Assembly: GCA_946539765.1 (NCBI GenBank)
Contig: CAMNHO010000009.1
Location: forward strand, 1-64,000
Length of the DNA: 64,000 bases
Direction of reading: 5' to 3'
Source: UBA4312 sp002394635
GTDB taxonomy: Bacteria; Bacillota_I; Bacilli_A; Erysipelotrichales; Erysipelotrichaceae
Below the pieces are notes generated by a model. That model made no database searches, had not been told where the DNA came from, and saw nothing but the letters and a program-made list of their open reading frames with translations. This document shows, piece by piece, positions 1-7,213 of this stretch. A program made the position numbers and the translations under genes. The number at the start of each line of letters is the position of its first letter. Positions within the stretch are counted from its first letter, which is position 1.

Positions 1-63
1 AACGGTTAACTCACATGCCTTTCACGCATGCATTCACGGGTTCGAATCCCGTACGCGTCACCA
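1..63 (+). tRNA. tRNA-Glu (UUC), 5' end cut by window edge
   Basis: The first 63 bases are the 3' part of a tRNA. A five-base anticodon stem (CATGC/GCATG) closes the seven-base loop CTTTCAC, giving anticodon UUC. It is followed by a short variable loop, a T arm ACGGG-TTCGAAT-CCCGT, the acceptor strand ACGCGTC, discriminator A and an encoded CCA. The anticodon-to-CCA part closely resembles the Bacillus tRNA-Glu as I remember it. The acceptor 5' strand and part of the D arm lie outside the window. Confidence 0.93.
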
Positions 64-73
64 TCTGAAAACA

Positions 74-97
74 AGCCCCATACACATGGGGTTTTTC
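74..97 (+). terminator. intrinsic terminator after tRNA-Glu
   Basis: CCCCAT (76-81) pairs with ATGGGG (86-91) across a four-base loop and is followed by TTTTT. It lies just after the tRNA CCA end, so it probably ends the tRNA transcript. Confidence 0.85.
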
Positions 98-256
98 ATT
101 TGTTTCTTTATCTTTGAATATATCTTCCGTATCCATCGTATATAGTAACTACAATCTCTTTTGTTGAGATATCGCAAATTACAACTTTATTTAACAGCTC
201 TGATTGTCCAGTCTGTTTCAAGTATATTGAGTTTCATCTAACGTATTCTCCCTTGC

Positions 257-285
257 AAAAAAAAGCATTCCTTAATTAGAATGCT
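257..285 (-). terminator. intrinsic terminator of the small-gene pair
   Basis: AGCATTC (264-270) pairs with GAATGCT (279-285). Read on the minus strand, the hairpin is followed by eight T. It sits six bases past the stop codon of the 54-residue gene. The stretch from 98 to 256 holds no gene I can support. Confidence 0.8.
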
Positions 286-290
286 CTTCG

Positions 291-455
291 TCATTTTTCG
301 ACAATCTCAAATAGGTTAGGTGGAAATAAATAGTCTTCATCTAACTCAGTCATAATACGATACCAGTTACGCTCAATTGAAATTACTTCATAGATTTTAG
401 TCTTGTCGATTGCTGGGGTATCATAAGACCCGATATATTTTACTTTCATAGCCAT
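291..455 (-). CDS. small protein of unknown function, 54 aa
   Basis: This short frame starts at ATG 455 (MAMKVKYIGSYDTPAIDK) and ends with TGA at 293-291. The product is acidic at its C-terminus (TELDEDYLFPPNLFEIVEK) and has no signal peptide or membrane segment. The start lies inside the upstream 84-residue frame, a 35-base overlap that suggests translational coupling. A terminator follows directly. It resembles the small conserved single-domain proteins often seen in Bacillota accessory loci, but I do not recognise the family. The terminator and the intact frame support expression, but no strong ribosome binding site is visible. Confidence 0.5.
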   Translation of the reverse strand: MAMKVKYIGSYDTPAIDKTKIYEVISIERNWYRIMTELDEDYLFPPNLFEIVEK

Positions 456-675
456 TTTTTACAAAGGGATCAATCATCCCTGTTTCTTCTGATTCAACCC
501 AATGAATTTCTGCAGTACCAGACTCATACTCATTTTCAATTTTTGCTATACCCTTCACATGGCTCCAATCAGCGTTATCGTTGCCATATCGTTCCGCATA
601 GATATGAGCCCTTCTAAATGAAGTTTTAGATCCTTTTCCTGCGAAATATAGATATTTTTCTTTTCGTTCCTTCAA
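421..675 (-). CDS. hypothetical protein or 5'-truncated remnant, 84 aa
   Basis: The frame is preceded directly by an in-frame TAG. Its only usable start is a TTG at 675, with no Shine-Dalgarno sequence ahead of it. The product is hydrophilic and mixed in charge, with a segment GTAEIHWVESEETG and no membrane region. Overlap with the next gene argues for a genuine two-gene unit, but the missing ATG and ribosome binding site could also mean that the 5' part has decayed. The family is not recognised, and both readings remain open. Confidence 0.35.
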   Translation of the reverse strand: MKERKEKYLYFAGKGSKTSFRRAHIYAERYGNDNADWSHVKGIAKIENEYESGTAEIHWVESEETGMIDPFVKNGYESKIYRVL

Positions 676-765
676 CTAAATGATAATTCATTCCCTGACT
701 TCAAATCAAGCTGTAGCCCACTCCGTTTGAATGAAGTGATGGAAGGAATATATACTTGAGCCTAT

Positions 766-795
766 CTTAAAAAGACGGCCTTTATGTCCGTCTTT
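766..795 (-). terminator. intrinsic terminator after small membrane protein gene
   Basis: AAAGACGG (771-778) pairs with CCGTCTTT (788-795). On the minus strand the stem is followed by TTTTT. It lies 31 bases past the stop codon of the 42-residue gene. Confidence 0.7.
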
Positions 796-825
796 AAATC
801 TTTGATATATCCTTTTTTTACATTA

Positions 826-954
826 TTAACTCAGGTAAGTGAAGAGGGCGAATAGTAGGAAAAGAATCAGTAATATTAATAAATACCTAAACGAACGGTT
901 TCTCCAATCTTTTCTATTATTTGTGTCCTTTTCTGTCTGGTTTAGGGAATTCAT
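826..954 (-). CDS. small single-span membrane protein, 42 aa
   Basis: This frame is too short for routine gene calling. ATG at 954 is preceded by AAAGGTG at good spacing (AAAGGTGAAAGT-ATG), and TAA lies at 828-826. The first 22 residues are polar and basic (MNSLNQTEKDTNNRKDWRNR). Residues 24-42 form one hydrophobic helix rich in Leu and Phe. By the positive-inside rule the N-terminus should stay in the cytoplasm. A terminator follows. The ribosome binding site, helix and terminator together make a real small gene likely. Function is unknown; it could be a regulatory small membrane protein or a membrane-active peptide. Confidence 0.6.
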   Translation of the reverse strand: MNSLNQTEKDTNNRKDWRNRSFRYLLILLILFLLFALFTYLS

Positions 955-976
955 ATACTTTCACCTTTTATGAATC

Positions 977-993
977 GAATACATGATGTATTC
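977..993. promoter_or_regulatory. 17-bp perfect palindrome upstream of small membrane protein gene
   Basis: GAATACAT-G-ATGTATTC is a perfect inverted repeat 23 bases ahead of the ATG at 954. Its position in the likely 5' region suggests an operator. No convincing promoter pair could be fixed beside it, so the role is inferred. Confidence 0.45.
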
Positions 994-1137
994 TATCTTC
1001 TCCTTTCTGTTTATAAAAAATGACAGCTAAAGCTCCTATATCTATATATATCGTATAACTCTATGGCCCTTTCGGATACCCGAAAGCGACAAAACAATGC
1101 CCGAAATCCTTTTTTGTCGGTTTTTTGTCTGTTCATT

Positions 1138-1166
1138 GAAAAAGACAGAGGAATTATTCCTCTGTC
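1138..1166 (-). terminator. terminator overlapping a stop codon
   Basis: GACAGAGGAA (1144-1153) and TTCCTCTGTC (1157-1166) form a ten-pair stem. Its three-base loop is the TAA stop codon of the GntR gene read on the minus strand. The 3' arm is followed by TTTTTC. The 5' arm of the terminator therefore encodes the last residues of the protein. Confidence 0.85.
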
Positions 1167-1912
1167 TCCTGTTCATTGTTATAAATTGTCATTTCAAATC
1201 GTGTGTTATATACCGTTGACTTGGTTGTGGCATACTCCAGGATGCGATTATCTTTATCAAAGGTTTGGATCTGGGATACCAGGATTGGATCTCCTTCCTT
1301 TAAATTCAGATGCATGGCTTCTCGTTTGTCCGCTCGTGATACCTCTACCATTTTCTTTGCATAGTATGGATAGATACCAAAGCTGCGCAGCGTTTCGTGT
1401 AAAGATACATAGCCGGAAAAATCTACATCTGTTAATTGTGGACAAAGTTTATAAGGAATCCGGCTGGTATTGATCTGATAAAGCTCATCATCAATATAGC
1501 GGACACGTTTCAATACGAATACTTCCTCGTCCACATCAATGTTCAGATTGGCTGCAATCCTTTTATCAGCCAGACGCACATCCTGTACCAGTACCTTGGA
1601 GTATGGATTTCCTCCCTGGGATACTACCTGGTCATAGAAAGAAATACCGCTGTGGCCAATCGTTAAACGTTCTGAGGTGAATTTCTTTGGACCAATATAA
1701 AATGTTCCTTTGCCTCGCAATGTAGAAATGATGCCTTCTTCATTCAACATTTCCAATGCTTTCCGTATGGTCGGCCTGGATACATGATAGGTTTCACACA
1801 GTTCTCGTTCACTCGGCATAGCTGTATAATACGGAGAATCTGCATAATCTTTCAAGATGGCCTGTTTCACATCATCATATAAGAATTTTCCGCTGTCTTT
1901 TTTCTTCTTCAT
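1154..1912 (-). CDS. GntR/HutC-family transcriptional regulator with UTRA domain
   Basis: 252 residues, the usual length of the HutC subfamily. The N-terminal winged helix-turn-helix (about 10-75) carries the family signature MPSERELCETYHVSRPTIRKAL and the wing GKGTFYIG. Residues about 95-240 form a UTRA effector domain, which in characterised relatives binds a sugar phosphate or similar metabolite and releases DNA. The gene lies 88 bases downstream of a dehydrogenase and aldolase on the same strand, behind a terminator, so it may have partly separate transcription. The palindromes with GTAACA/TGTTAC half-sites upstream of the dehydrogenase are probable binding sites. The effector is unknown, but a phosphorylated intermediate of the neighbouring pathway is a reasonable guess. 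Confidence 0.88.
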   Translation of the reverse strand: MKKKKDSGKFLYDDVKQAILKDYADSPYYTAMPSERELCETYHVSRPTIRKALEMLNEEGIISTLRGKGTFYIGPKKFTSERLTIGHSGISFYDQVVSQGGNPYSKVLVQDVRLADKRIAANLNIDVDEEVFVLKRVRYIDDELYQINTSRIPYKLCPQLTDVDFSGYVSLHETLRSFGIYPYYAKKMVEVSRADKREAMHLNLKEGDPILVSQIQTFDKDNRILEYATTKSTVYNTRFEMTIYNNEQETEE

Positions 1913-1956
1913 TACAATTATTTTATTCTACTCCAATATTGTTTGCAATTTCATTT

Positions 1957-1985
1957 CATAAAAATGCATCCGTTACGGATGCATT
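1957..1985 (-). terminator. terminator between aldolase and GntR genes
   Basis: ATGCATCCG (1964-1972) pairs with CGGATGCAT (1976-1984) across a three-base loop. The minus-strand reading ends in TTTTT. It lies just after the aldolase stop and separates it from the regulator gene. Confidence 0.85.
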
Positions 1986-2000
1986 GAAAGAAAACAAACT

Positions 2001-2852
2001 TTAGTCTTTATTCAGGAAACAGCGCATAGCGGATTCGATATCTTTACGCATGGCTTCTTTACCGGCGAAAGCTGCTTCATGGAATGTTTTAAAGGTTTGA
2101 TTGGAAACACCTTTTCCACCAGCCAGATCCATATATGTAAAGTAGTTGATCTTACGTACACCGTTCGCGATGACCTTCTTGTAATCTTCATGGCTGACTC
2201 CGCTGCCACCATGCATAACAATCGGAACACCTGTTGCTTCAGCTAATTCTTTTACCAGTTCAAAATCGATATTCGGTTCAGCCGTATATTCTCCATGAAC
2301 CGTTCCGAAAGAACATGCCAGACAGTCAACACCTGTTTTTTCCACAAAATCTTTTGCTTCTGCCGGATCGGAATACATGCTGCGATCACTGGCACGATTT
2401 TCTGTGACACCATCGTTATTCAATGTAATACCAGCCATCTTTCCGATTTCTGCTTCGATCGTTACATTGTATTTACGTGCCAGTTTCACAGCTTCAATCG
2501 TCTGGCGTACGTTTTCTTCGTATGGTAAAGCCGATCCATCGAACATCATGGATGTAAAGCCCATCTTCAATGATTTTTCAATGTAATCCAGATTAACACC
2601 ATGATCTAAATGGACACATACAGGTACTTTGGCATTCTTTGCCATCAATACCATCACTTCACCGATTGTATCCAGATCCATCACATTGTTTTCTTCGTGT
2701 GTCTGTGCAAAGGCGATGATCGTAGGAACATTTAATTCCTCGGCACATTCCAGGATGGCCTGAATGTTTTCAAAGTTAACTACGTTAAAAGCTCCGATTG
2801 CGACATTATTCTTTTCTGCGTATTCATAGATTTCTTTTAAAGTAACCAGCAT
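2001..2852 (-). CDS. class II (zinc) fructose/tagatose-bisphosphate-type aldolase
   Basis: 283 residues, typical of the GatY/KbaY/FbaA family. These cytoplasmic enzymes cleave ketose bisphosphates to dihydroxyacetone phosphate and an aldehyde. Visible family elements are VHLDHG (about 81-86, zinc His and catalytic Asp), EAEIGKMAG (about 133-141), SFGTVHGEYT (about 182-191, zinc His) and MHGGSG (about 213-218). It ends a two-gene unit with a zinc dehydrogenase whose coding region stops three bases upstream. Together they suggest use of a polyol or uncommon sugar: oxidation first, then cleavage after phosphorylation by a kinase not in the window. The exact sugar cannot be told from sequence alone, and a glycolytic role is less likely given the neighbours and local regulator. 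Confidence 0.88.
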   Translation of the reverse strand: MLVTLKEIYEYAEKNNVAIGAFNVVNFENIQAILECAEELNVPTIIAFAQTHEENNVMDLDTIGEVMVLMAKNAKVPVCVHLDHGVNLDYIEKSLKMGFTSMMFDGSALPYEENVRQTIEAVKLARKYNVTIEAEIGKMAGITLNNDGVTENRASDRSMYSDPAEAKDFVEKTGVDCLACSFGTVHGEYTAEPNIDFELVKELAEATGVPIVMHGGSGVSHEDYKKVIANGVRKINYFTYMDLAGGKGVSNQTFKTFHEAAFAGKEAMRKDIESAMRCFLNKD

Positions 2853-2854
2853 GT

Positions 2855-3907
2855 TTATTCTCCTTTTGAAAAGCGCATCAGCACTTTATATGTATCCGGA
2901 CGGCTTGCGAATTCCATTGCTTCTACAACATCTGTGTAATCATAGATCTTTTCGATCAATGGTCGTAAATCAAGGATTCCCTTGGAAATACAGTCAATTG
3001 CCTGTGCAAAGGATTTTCTAGTTCCGTTTTGTGTACCTGTTACGTAGATTTCCTGTGAATGTAAACGACCGGCATTTACAGGAATCGGTTCATTCGGATG
3101 AATGGAAGAGAACATGTTACATAAACCGCTCTTCGCTGTCATTTCAATTGCCTGTGCTGCTACAGCCGGGATAGCTGTTGTATTCAATACCACGTTTGCT
3201 CCACGGCCGTTTGTCAATTCTTTAACTTTTTCAACCGGATCGCATTCCAGTGGGTTGATAACAATATCGGCACCTAATTCCAAACCGAATTCACGACGTT
3301 TTGCGTCCGTTTCACTTAAGATAACACGAGCTCCACGTTTTTTTGCACAAAGCACATGCAGCATACCCATGGCGCCACCACCGATGACGACTACATCGTC
3401 ACCGAACTCGATATTGGAACGATTCATACTGTTCAAGACACAAGCCAGTGGCTCTGTTAAGGACAACAGATCATCCGGTGTATCATCCGGGCATGGATAC
3501 AGATGTCTGGCATCCATGGCTACATATTCAGCAAATCCTTTAAATCCGGAGATACCTCCTTCATTATAATAGAACGTTCCTTTTGTTGAATTGTCACAGA
3601 TATTTCCATGTTCATGCTTACATGAATAACAATATCCACAGTCTTCCAATACAAAGGCAATTACCTGCTGCCCTACATGGAATGTATGCGTATCAACGTT
3701 TTTACCCATCTTCTCAATGACGGCACTATATTCATGGCCGCCGATCCGTGGATATGTCCAGTTCACACCACCCTGATAGTCACGAACATCATTGACGCAG
3801 ATGGATGCAACACGTACTTTTAACAAACACTGATCATCCCCGATTTCCGGAACAGGGAGATCCTGAATCGAATACTTTTTAGGTTCTTCCAGCACTAAAG
3901 CTTTCAT
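2855..3907 (-). CDS. zinc-dependent alcohol/polyol dehydrogenase (MDR family)
   Basis: About 350 residues, counted from the ATG at 3907, which has AGGAGG ten bases upstream; an earlier in-frame ATG at 3934 precedes that site and is unlikely. The N-terminal GroES-like domain has the catalytic zinc Cys (ASICVNDV) and GHEYSAVIEKMG, and the structural zinc lobe CGYCYSCKHEHGNIC. The Rossmann half starts at VVVIGGGAMGM. The family oxidises sorbitol, xylitol, threonine or related alcohols with NAD(P). It is the first gene of the unit with the class II aldolase, under a strong promoter flanked by palindromes, so it is probably induced by its own substrate through the nearby UTRA regulator. The substrate is not determined. 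Confidence 0.85.
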   Translation of the reverse strand: MKALVLEEPKKYSIQDLPVPEIGDDQCLLKVRVASICVNDVRDYQGGVNWTYPRIGGHEYSAVIEKMGKNVDTHTFHVGQQVIAFVLEDCGYCYSCKHEHGNICDNSTKGTFYYNEGGISGFKGFAEYVAMDARHLYPCPDDTPDDLLSLTEPLACVLNSMNRSNIEFGDDVVVIGGGAMGMLHVLCAKKRGARVILSETDAKRREFGLELGADIVINPLECDPVEKVKELTNGRGANVVLNTTAIPAVAAQAIEMTAKSGLCNMFSSIHPNEPIPVNAGRLHSQEIYVTGTQNGTRKSFAQAIDCISKGILDLRPLIEKIYDYTDVVEAMEFASRPDTYKVLMRFSKGE

Positions 3908-3927
3908 TCTGACTTTTCCTCCTACTT

Positions 3928-3990
3928 GTAACATTTTTTATGTTACCACTTGTCGCTTTGCATTATACTACCCATTACATTATCATGCAA
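3928..3990 (-). promoter_or_regulatory. promoter and operator of the dehydrogenase-aldolase unit
   Basis: On the minus strand TTGCAT (3985-3990) and TATAAT (3962-3967) are separated by 17 bases, a near-consensus promoter. Between the -10 box and the ribosome binding site lies an inverted repeat: GTAACAT (3928-3934), five bases, ATGTTAC (3940-3946). A repressor bound there would block transcription. The UTRA regulator is the obvious candidate. Confidence 0.75.
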
Positions 3991-4038
3991 TACTTTCTGT
4001 AAAAAACTGATTTTTTTCTTTAAAGCGGCTATTTCATG

Positions 4039-4051
4039 TTACCAGTGGTAA
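4039..4051. promoter_or_regulatory. second palindromic operator candidate
   Basis: TTACCA-G-TGGTAA is a perfect 13-bp palindrome. It shares the TGTTACCA half-site with the repeat near 3941-3948, about 100 bases away. The two sites flank the dehydrogenase promoter, an arrangement compatible with repression by looping. Confidence 0.5.
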
Positions 4052-4139
4052 TATTTATAGCACTTTCTATGACCTTTTAATAAAAACAGATCTTATGATT
4101 CTGTATTCGCTGTTGATAAATATCGCGATAACACATTTC

Positions 4140-4168
4140 TTGAATCCCTGGTATACAGGTTATATAAT
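4140..4168 (+). promoter_or_regulatory. promoter of the SPFH-protein gene
   Basis: TTGAAT (4140-4145), a 17-base spacer and a perfect TATAAT (4163-4168) lie 28 bases ahead of the ATG at 4196. Confidence 0.75.
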
Positions 4169-4195
4169 ATCTTCTATAAGAAACGAGGTGATTTT

Positions 4196-5113
4196 ATGAC
4201 ATTTCTTATTATATTCATTATTGTAGTACTATTATTGATTGCCAGTATTCGAGTAGTTCCTCAAGGAAGTGCTTTTGTCATTGAACGTTTAGGCCGTTAC
4301 AATGCGACATGGGAACCGGGGATCCATTTGAAAATACCTTTCTTTGATCGTATTTCCCGAAAAGTTCTTTTAAAAGAACAGGTTGCCGACTTCGCACCAC
4401 AACCGGTCATTACGAAAGATAATGTAACGATGCAGATTGACAGCGTTGTCTATTTCCGGATCATGGATCCGAAGCTTTATGCTTATGGTGTTGAAAATCC
4501 GATCATGGCTATGGAAAACCTGACAGCTACCACATTGCGTAATATTATCGGTGATATGGAACTGGATGCAACACTGACCAGTCGTGAAACCATCAATTCC
4601 CAAATGCTGCAGATTATTGATCAGGCCACAGATCCATGGGGCATTAAAGTCACCCGTGTGGAATTAAAGAACATCCAGCCACCGAACGCGATTCGTGAAT
4701 CCATGGAAAAACAGATGAAGGCTGAACGAGAGAAACGTGCTGCAATTCTGCAGGCTGAAGGAGAAAAACAATCCATGATCCTTGAGGCTGAAGGTAAGAA
4801 CCAGGCCGCCGTTTTAAATGCGGAAGCTGAAAAAAGAGCGACGATCCTGGCAGCTGAAGCTGAAAAAGAAAGGGAAATCCAGGAAGCCTATGGACGTGCC
4901 GAAGCTATTCGTCAGGTACAGCAGGCAACTGCTGATGGAATCCGAATGTTAAAAGAAGCGGGTGCTGACGACGCAATCATTAAATTACGTAGTATAGAGG
5001 CTTTTGAAAAAGCTTCGGATGGAAAAGCCACAAAAATCATCATTCCTAGTGAAATTCAAAGTATTGTCGGATTGGTAGAAGGAATTAAAGAAGGCGCAAG
5101 TGCGAAGGAGTAA
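4196..5113 (+). CDS. SPFH/band-7 (stomatin/prohibitin-like, QmcA-type) membrane protein
   Basis: 305 residues. An N-terminal membrane helix (about 2-20) anchors the protein. The SPFH domain follows (VVPQGSAFVIERLGRY, GIHLKIPFFDRI, about 22-175), then a long coiled coil rich in Ala, Glu and Lys (AEGEKQ/AEAEKRA repeats, about 175-245) and a C-terminal segment with the AIIKLRSIEAF motif. This is the whole architecture of stomatin/QmcA proteins, which form large membrane-microdomain cages and assist membrane protein quality control. The ribosome binding site GAGGTG precedes the ATG. It has its own promoter and is followed six bases later by a small membrane protein gene, probably co-transcribed. 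The neighbour is not NfeD, the common partner of this family. Confidence 0.93.
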   Translation: MTFLIIFIIVVLLLIASIRVVPQGSAFVIERLGRYNATWEPGIHLKIPFFDRISRKVLLKEQVADFAPQPVITKDNVTMQIDSVVYFRIMDPKLYAYGVENPIMAMENLTATTLRNIIGDMELDATLTSRETINSQMLQIIDQATDPWGIKVTRVELKNIQPPNAIRESMEKQMKAEREKRAAILQAEGEKQSMILEAEGKNQAAVLNAEAEKRATILAAEAEKEREIQEAYGRAEAIRQVQQATADGIRMLKEAGADDAIIKLRSIEAFEKASDGKATKIIIPSEIQSIVGLVEGIKEGASAKE

Positions 5114-5119
5114 TCCCCT

Positions 5120-5383
5120 ATGATCGTTTTATTCTTTGCCATTTATATCTTTGTAATCATTGCCGCAATCACTACAGTCGTCAAAAGTGTCCGCAACCGA
5201 CAAACCATATCCTCAGACGGACACAGAGTACCTAAAAGCCAGGATCTGACTTGCGATACGAAACATGCGCATAAGCATGAAGCACCGGAGCTTCCTCGTT
5301 ATATCGTTCACGAAGAGCCGGAAGAAGGATATGTGGTCCTGAATGGTGTCAAACGAAAAATTAAAGATTGTAAGTACTTATAA
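5120..5383 (+). CDS. small membrane-anchored protein co-transcribed with SPFH protein, 87 aa
   Basis: One N-terminal hydrophobic helix (about 2-21) is followed by a basic stretch (KSVRNR) and a hydrophilic tail of about 60 residues. The tail has a His-rich piece (KHAHKHEAPELPRY) and ends YVVLNGVKRKIKDCKYL. The basic residues after the helix suggest a cytoplasmic tail. It follows the SPFH gene by six bases and ends at a terminator, so the two form one unit. By position it may be an accessory subunit of the SPFH complex, in the place NfeD takes elsewhere, but it has no NfeD OB-fold signature. I do not recognise the family. Confidence 0.7.
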   Translation: MIVLFFAIYIFVIIAAITTVVKSVRNRQTISSDGHRVPKSQDLTCDTKHAHKHEAPELPRYIVHEEPEEGYVVLNGVKRKIKDCKYL

Positions 5384-5405
5384 GAAGCTGAAAAGCTTCT
5401 TTTTC
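5383..5405 (+). terminator. terminator of the SPFH unit
   Basis: AGAAGCT (5383-5389) pairs with AGCTTCT (5394-5400) across GAAA and is followed by TTTT. Its first base is the last base of the stop codon of the 87-residue gene. Confidence 0.85.
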
Positions 5406-5411
5406 ATTGCA

Positions 5412-5435
5412 TAAAAAAAGCAGCGACATGCTGCT
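5412..5435 (-). terminator. terminator of the DUF4870-like gene
   Basis: AGCAGC (5419-5424) pairs with GCTGCT (5430-5435). The minus-strand reading runs into seven T. It is back to back with the plus-strand terminator at 5383-5405 between convergent genes. Confidence 0.8.
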
Positions 5436-5755
5436 TATTGAATGATTTTAATGTCACTGATTACAGGAATTGGCTTAGTATTACCACGTACGGCACTAAG
5501 AATACCCAGTACCCAGACTACCAGTATCAACGCATCAATGATCGTGGATATGGTTTGTCCCAAAAATGCATAACGGGAAATGATTCCTCCCAATATTGAA
5601 AGTATATTGATAACCAATGCCTGGTTTACATGATGGGTGGTGAATTCGCTGTTTTTATTTCTTAAGAAAAAAGCGCAAAACCATCCAATCCATGTAATAT
5701 ATGCACATACGGCATATGTTTTCGGCTCCTGTACATTTTCTAAATAATCCGGCAT
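5435..5755 (-). CDS. DUF4870-like small membrane protein, 106 aa
   Basis: The start is placed at ATG 5755, which has AGGAGG nine bases upstream. The in-frame extension to 5839 has no such site and runs through the upstream GntR gene. Three hydrophobic segments are visible: YAVCAYITWIGWFCAFFL (about 16-33), LVINILSILGGIISRYAFL (about 49-67) and IIDALILVVWVLGILSAV (about 73-90). The motif HHVNQAL between the first two is typical of the DUF4870/TM2-like family. These are small inner-membrane proteins of unknown role. It lies just after a UTRA regulator whose last codons carry its ribosome binding site, so translation of the two is probably linked. Confidence 0.75.
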   Translation of the reverse strand: MPDYLENVQEPKTYAVCAYITWIGWFCAFFLRNKNSEFTTHHVNQALVINILSILGGIISRYAFLGQTISTIIDALILVVWVLGILSAVRGNTKPIPVISDIKIIQ

Positions 5756-5772
5756 TTCTTCATTCCTCCTTC

Positions 5773-6522
5773 TTATAAACGCTTCCATGATTCCGTGGAA
5801 GAAATAGTATAAGAATACAAGTCTCCACGGAAATAACACTTCGATAGTTCAAAGATGTTGTCATCTTCATCATATGAAATTCTTGAACGGTACAGGATCG
5901 GTTGTCCTTTGGCAATATTCAGGGCTTTGATTGTTTCCTCGTTAGGCAGTTCAGCCCTTATCTTCTCTTGAATACTGATAGGCGAACCTACCCCTTCCAT
6001 ATCTAAAATTTCATAGATTGAATTCTTGATACTATCTGAATTCATCGGCAGATTTGTCGACAACGGATAATAAGAAACCATGTAGACGACCTTGACATCA
6101 TCCGCAGTACGGACACGACGTACACAATACATCACATCATCCAGATCCACTCCAAATTCTTTTTTGGTCTTATCATCCATTTTTTCTTTAGTAATGCTGT
6201 AATAGCTTGTTCCCGGTTTTCGCCCGGCTGCTTCCATTTCCTGCGTGAAGCTGCTGATATGTGTCAGCTCTTCTTCAATGCCCGGTTTCCAGATCACAAA
6301 GGTTCCTTTACCACGCCCACGTTTGACCATTCCTTCCTTTTCCAGATCCAGAATAGCCTGCCTGGCGGTAATGCGAGATACTCCGAAAATATTCTGGATT
6401 TCCATTTCACTTTCGATCTTATCCCCATACTTCAGTTCTCCATTGATGATTTTATGTCGATAAATGTCTTTTATTTGAATGTATAATGCTTTTGTTCCTT
6501 TTCCGAATTGTAATTTTTCCAT
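5773..6522 (-). CDS. GntR/HutC-family regulator with UTRA domain
   Basis: 249 residues. The N-terminal winged helix (about 10-78) includes YGDKIESEMEIQNIFGVSRITARQAI and the wing GRGKGTFV. The UTRA domain spans about 95-240 (ITKEKMDD, YCVRRVRTADD, FELSKCYFRGDLY). The family usually senses sugar phosphates or amino-sugar phosphates and represses nearby or distant operons. No metabolic genes sit beside it here: downstream is the DUF4870-like gene, upstream a phosphoesterase. Its target is therefore probably elsewhere, or autoregulation dominates. It is clearly distinct from the UTRA regulators at 1154 and 40214. Confidence 0.87.
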   Translation of the reverse strand: MEKLQFGKGTKALYIQIKDIYRHKIINGELKYGDKIESEMEIQNIFGVSRITARQAILDLEKEGMVKRGRGKGTFVIWKPGIEEELTHISSFTQEMEAAGRKPGTSYYSITKEKMDDKTKKEFGVDLDDVMYCVRRVRTADDVKVVYMVSYYPLSTNLPMNSDSIKNSIYEILDMEGVGSPISIQEKIRAELPNEETIKALNIAKGQPILYRSRISYDEDDNIFELSKCYFRGDLYSYTISSTESWKRL

Positions 6523-6534
6523 GTCTTAATGTCC

Positions 6535-7176
6535 CTATATCATTATAACATTCTTTTTTCTATTTTGTTTTCTTTTTTTATCAATATCTATCCATTCATC
6601 TAGTGTCATTGGAATATAGTCCGAATACATACAAAAACAGTTGATAATCTGGCATGGAATTGTTTCCTGGACATGGCTTCCTATCGTTTCATGGGTCTGG
6701 GTCTGCACAAATTCCTCATAGGCATCCACCAGTTCCTGATCCTGTGTGCGATGAATATGCCCATGCAGCATATACGTCTTTGGATTGCCCTGGCTGTCTT
6801 TACGGTATTGTCCGTTATAACATGCAATTGGATAATGGCACAAAACCACCTTTCGCTTATTGTCATTTAATTCCGCATAATCCTTGATCCATCCAAAACG
6901 AGAAACATCAAAATTTTTATCCTCGATGAAACGGTCATGGTTGCCCCGGATCAGAAACAGTTTTCCATGTAGCTGGTCAAGTATCTGTTCTGTTTGCTCT
7001 AAAGAGCCCCATGACAGGTCGCCTAAAACGATGACTTCATCATTTTTCCGAACACGAGAATTCCATTGGGATACCATATAGGCATTCATTTCTTCCACAT
7101 CGGAAAAGCCTCGTTTATCCATTTTCTGATTCAAAGCTCTATGAAAAAAATGGCAGTCTGCTATATAATATCTCAT
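6535..7176 (-). CDS. calcineurin-like metallophosphoesterase, 213 aa
   Basis: The metal-binding motifs appear in order: DCH (residues 7-9), VIVLGDLSWGS (about 48-58), IRGNHDRF (about 75-82), LCHYPI (about 111-116) and LHGHIHRT (about 136-143). This is the core of the calcineurin-like phosphoesterase fold with a di-metal site. The length fits small YfcE/MPE-type enzymes. GAGGATC precedes the ATG. It ends with a Lys/Arg-rich tail. The substrate is not known and neighbours do not help. Twelve bases separate it from the downstream GntR gene, so they may share a transcript. Confidence 0.85.
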   Translation of the reverse strand: MRYYIADCHFFHRALNQKMDKRGFSDVEEMNAYMVSQWNSRVRKNDEVIVLGDLSWGSLEQTEQILDQLHGKLFLIRGNHDRFIEDKNFDVSRFGWIKDYAELNDNKRKVVLCHYPIACYNGQYRKDSQGNPKTYMLHGHIHRTQDQELVDAYEEFVQTQTHETIGSHVQETIPCQIINCFCMYSDYIPMTLDEWIDIDKKRKQNRKKNVIMI

Positions 7177-7192
7177 CTTTGATCCTCCTCAA

Positions 7193-7213
7193 GAAAAAAG
7201 CGGCATTGCCGCT
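7193..7213 (-). terminator. terminator of the DUF1307-like lipoprotein gene
   Basis: AGCGGC (7199-7204) pairs with GCCGCT (7208-7213) across three bases. The minus-strand 3' side is TTTTTTC. Confidence 0.8.

Noticed and set aside
955..1062. Possible seven-codon leader peptide (MYSIHKR) ahead of the 42-codon gene
   Set aside because: The ribosome binding site spacing is too long and there is no attenuator structure. The palindrome is the better explanation.
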